The notes below the pieces were generated by a model. It had not been told where the DNA came from and ran no database searches. It was given only the letters and a program-made list of their open reading frames with translations. The position numbers and the translations under genes are program-made. A DNA stretch of 64,000 nucleotides from CAYNJG01 sp965216885 (GTDB lineage: Bacteria > Planctomycetota > Planctomycetia > Pirellulales > Pirellulaceae): the NCBI GenBank assembly GCA_965216885.1, contig OZ244208.1:1054001-1118000 (forward strand), in the 5' to 3' direction. Shown one piece after another: positions 64,000-64,000 of this stretch. Each line of letters begins with the position of its first letter. Position 1 is the stretch's first letter.

Positions 64000-64000
64000 C

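Overview
The window looks like a planctomycete chromosome. Supporting signs are a BBP7-type beta-barrel protein, several PEP-CTERM proteins, a DUF1559 pseudopilin-like protein, a DUF4198 protein, a dockerin-like/PEP-CTERM protein and a planctomycete-type integrase. Genus cannot be fixed from sequence alone. Both flanks are GC-rich, ordinary chromosome; the middle is visibly more A+T-rich.

Left flank (1-21.5 kb): the end of an ABC permease plus its HlyD-type adaptor; acetolactate synthase (ilvB); a membrane protein with a repeat-built tail and a phosphoglucosamine mutase (glmM), divergent from a second phosphohexomutase; hemA with a CcsA/HemX-type membrane protein; a BBP7 outer-membrane protein; a PEP-CTERM protein; a CHASE histidine kinase; rplM-rpsI; and a three-gene proton-translocating transhydrogenase operon (pntAA-pntAB-pntB).

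Genomic island (21,540-45,386, about 23.8 kb): it sits in the 3' half of a tRNA-Arg(CCU) gene. A perfect 46-bp copy of the tRNA 3' end recurs at 45,387-45,432, giving attL/attR. From left to right it carries a tyrosine integrase, an excisionase-like protein, a promoter with a hairpin-rich leader and two small unknown genes, three PEP-CTERM genes, two tandem excisionase-like HTH genes, a large protein with family-A-polymerase-like motifs flanked by palindromes, an IS3 scar, two more PEP-CTERM genes, a stand-alone tyrosine recombinase, an LRR protein, an integron-type gene-cassette array with no recognisable intI, and a terminase-small-subunit-like gene headed by overlapping tiny ORFs. Integrase, Xis-like genes, replication-like gene, cargo and TerS-like gene between att sites recall a phage satellite.

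Cassette array (about 34.8-43.0 kb): about ten minus-strand cassettes are separated by eleven attC-like sites. In eight cassettes the R'' sequence of the cassette's own attC matches the cassette's 5' boundary (8-11 nt, at most one mismatch), the signature of circular cassettes. Cargo includes a TIR-like protein, a PPP phosphatase, a SMI1/KNR4-like protein, a DUF6882-like protein and a membrane protein; the rest are unknown. An IS110-family remnant interrupts one attC.

Right flank (45.4-64 kb): a complete type 1 BREX phage-defence operon (brxA-brxB-brxC-pglX-pglZ-brxL) starts about 570 bp after attR, followed by minus-strand genes for a DUF4198 protein, a dockerin-like PEP-CTERM protein coupled to a TPR protein, a Kelch protein and a DUF1559 protein at the window edge.
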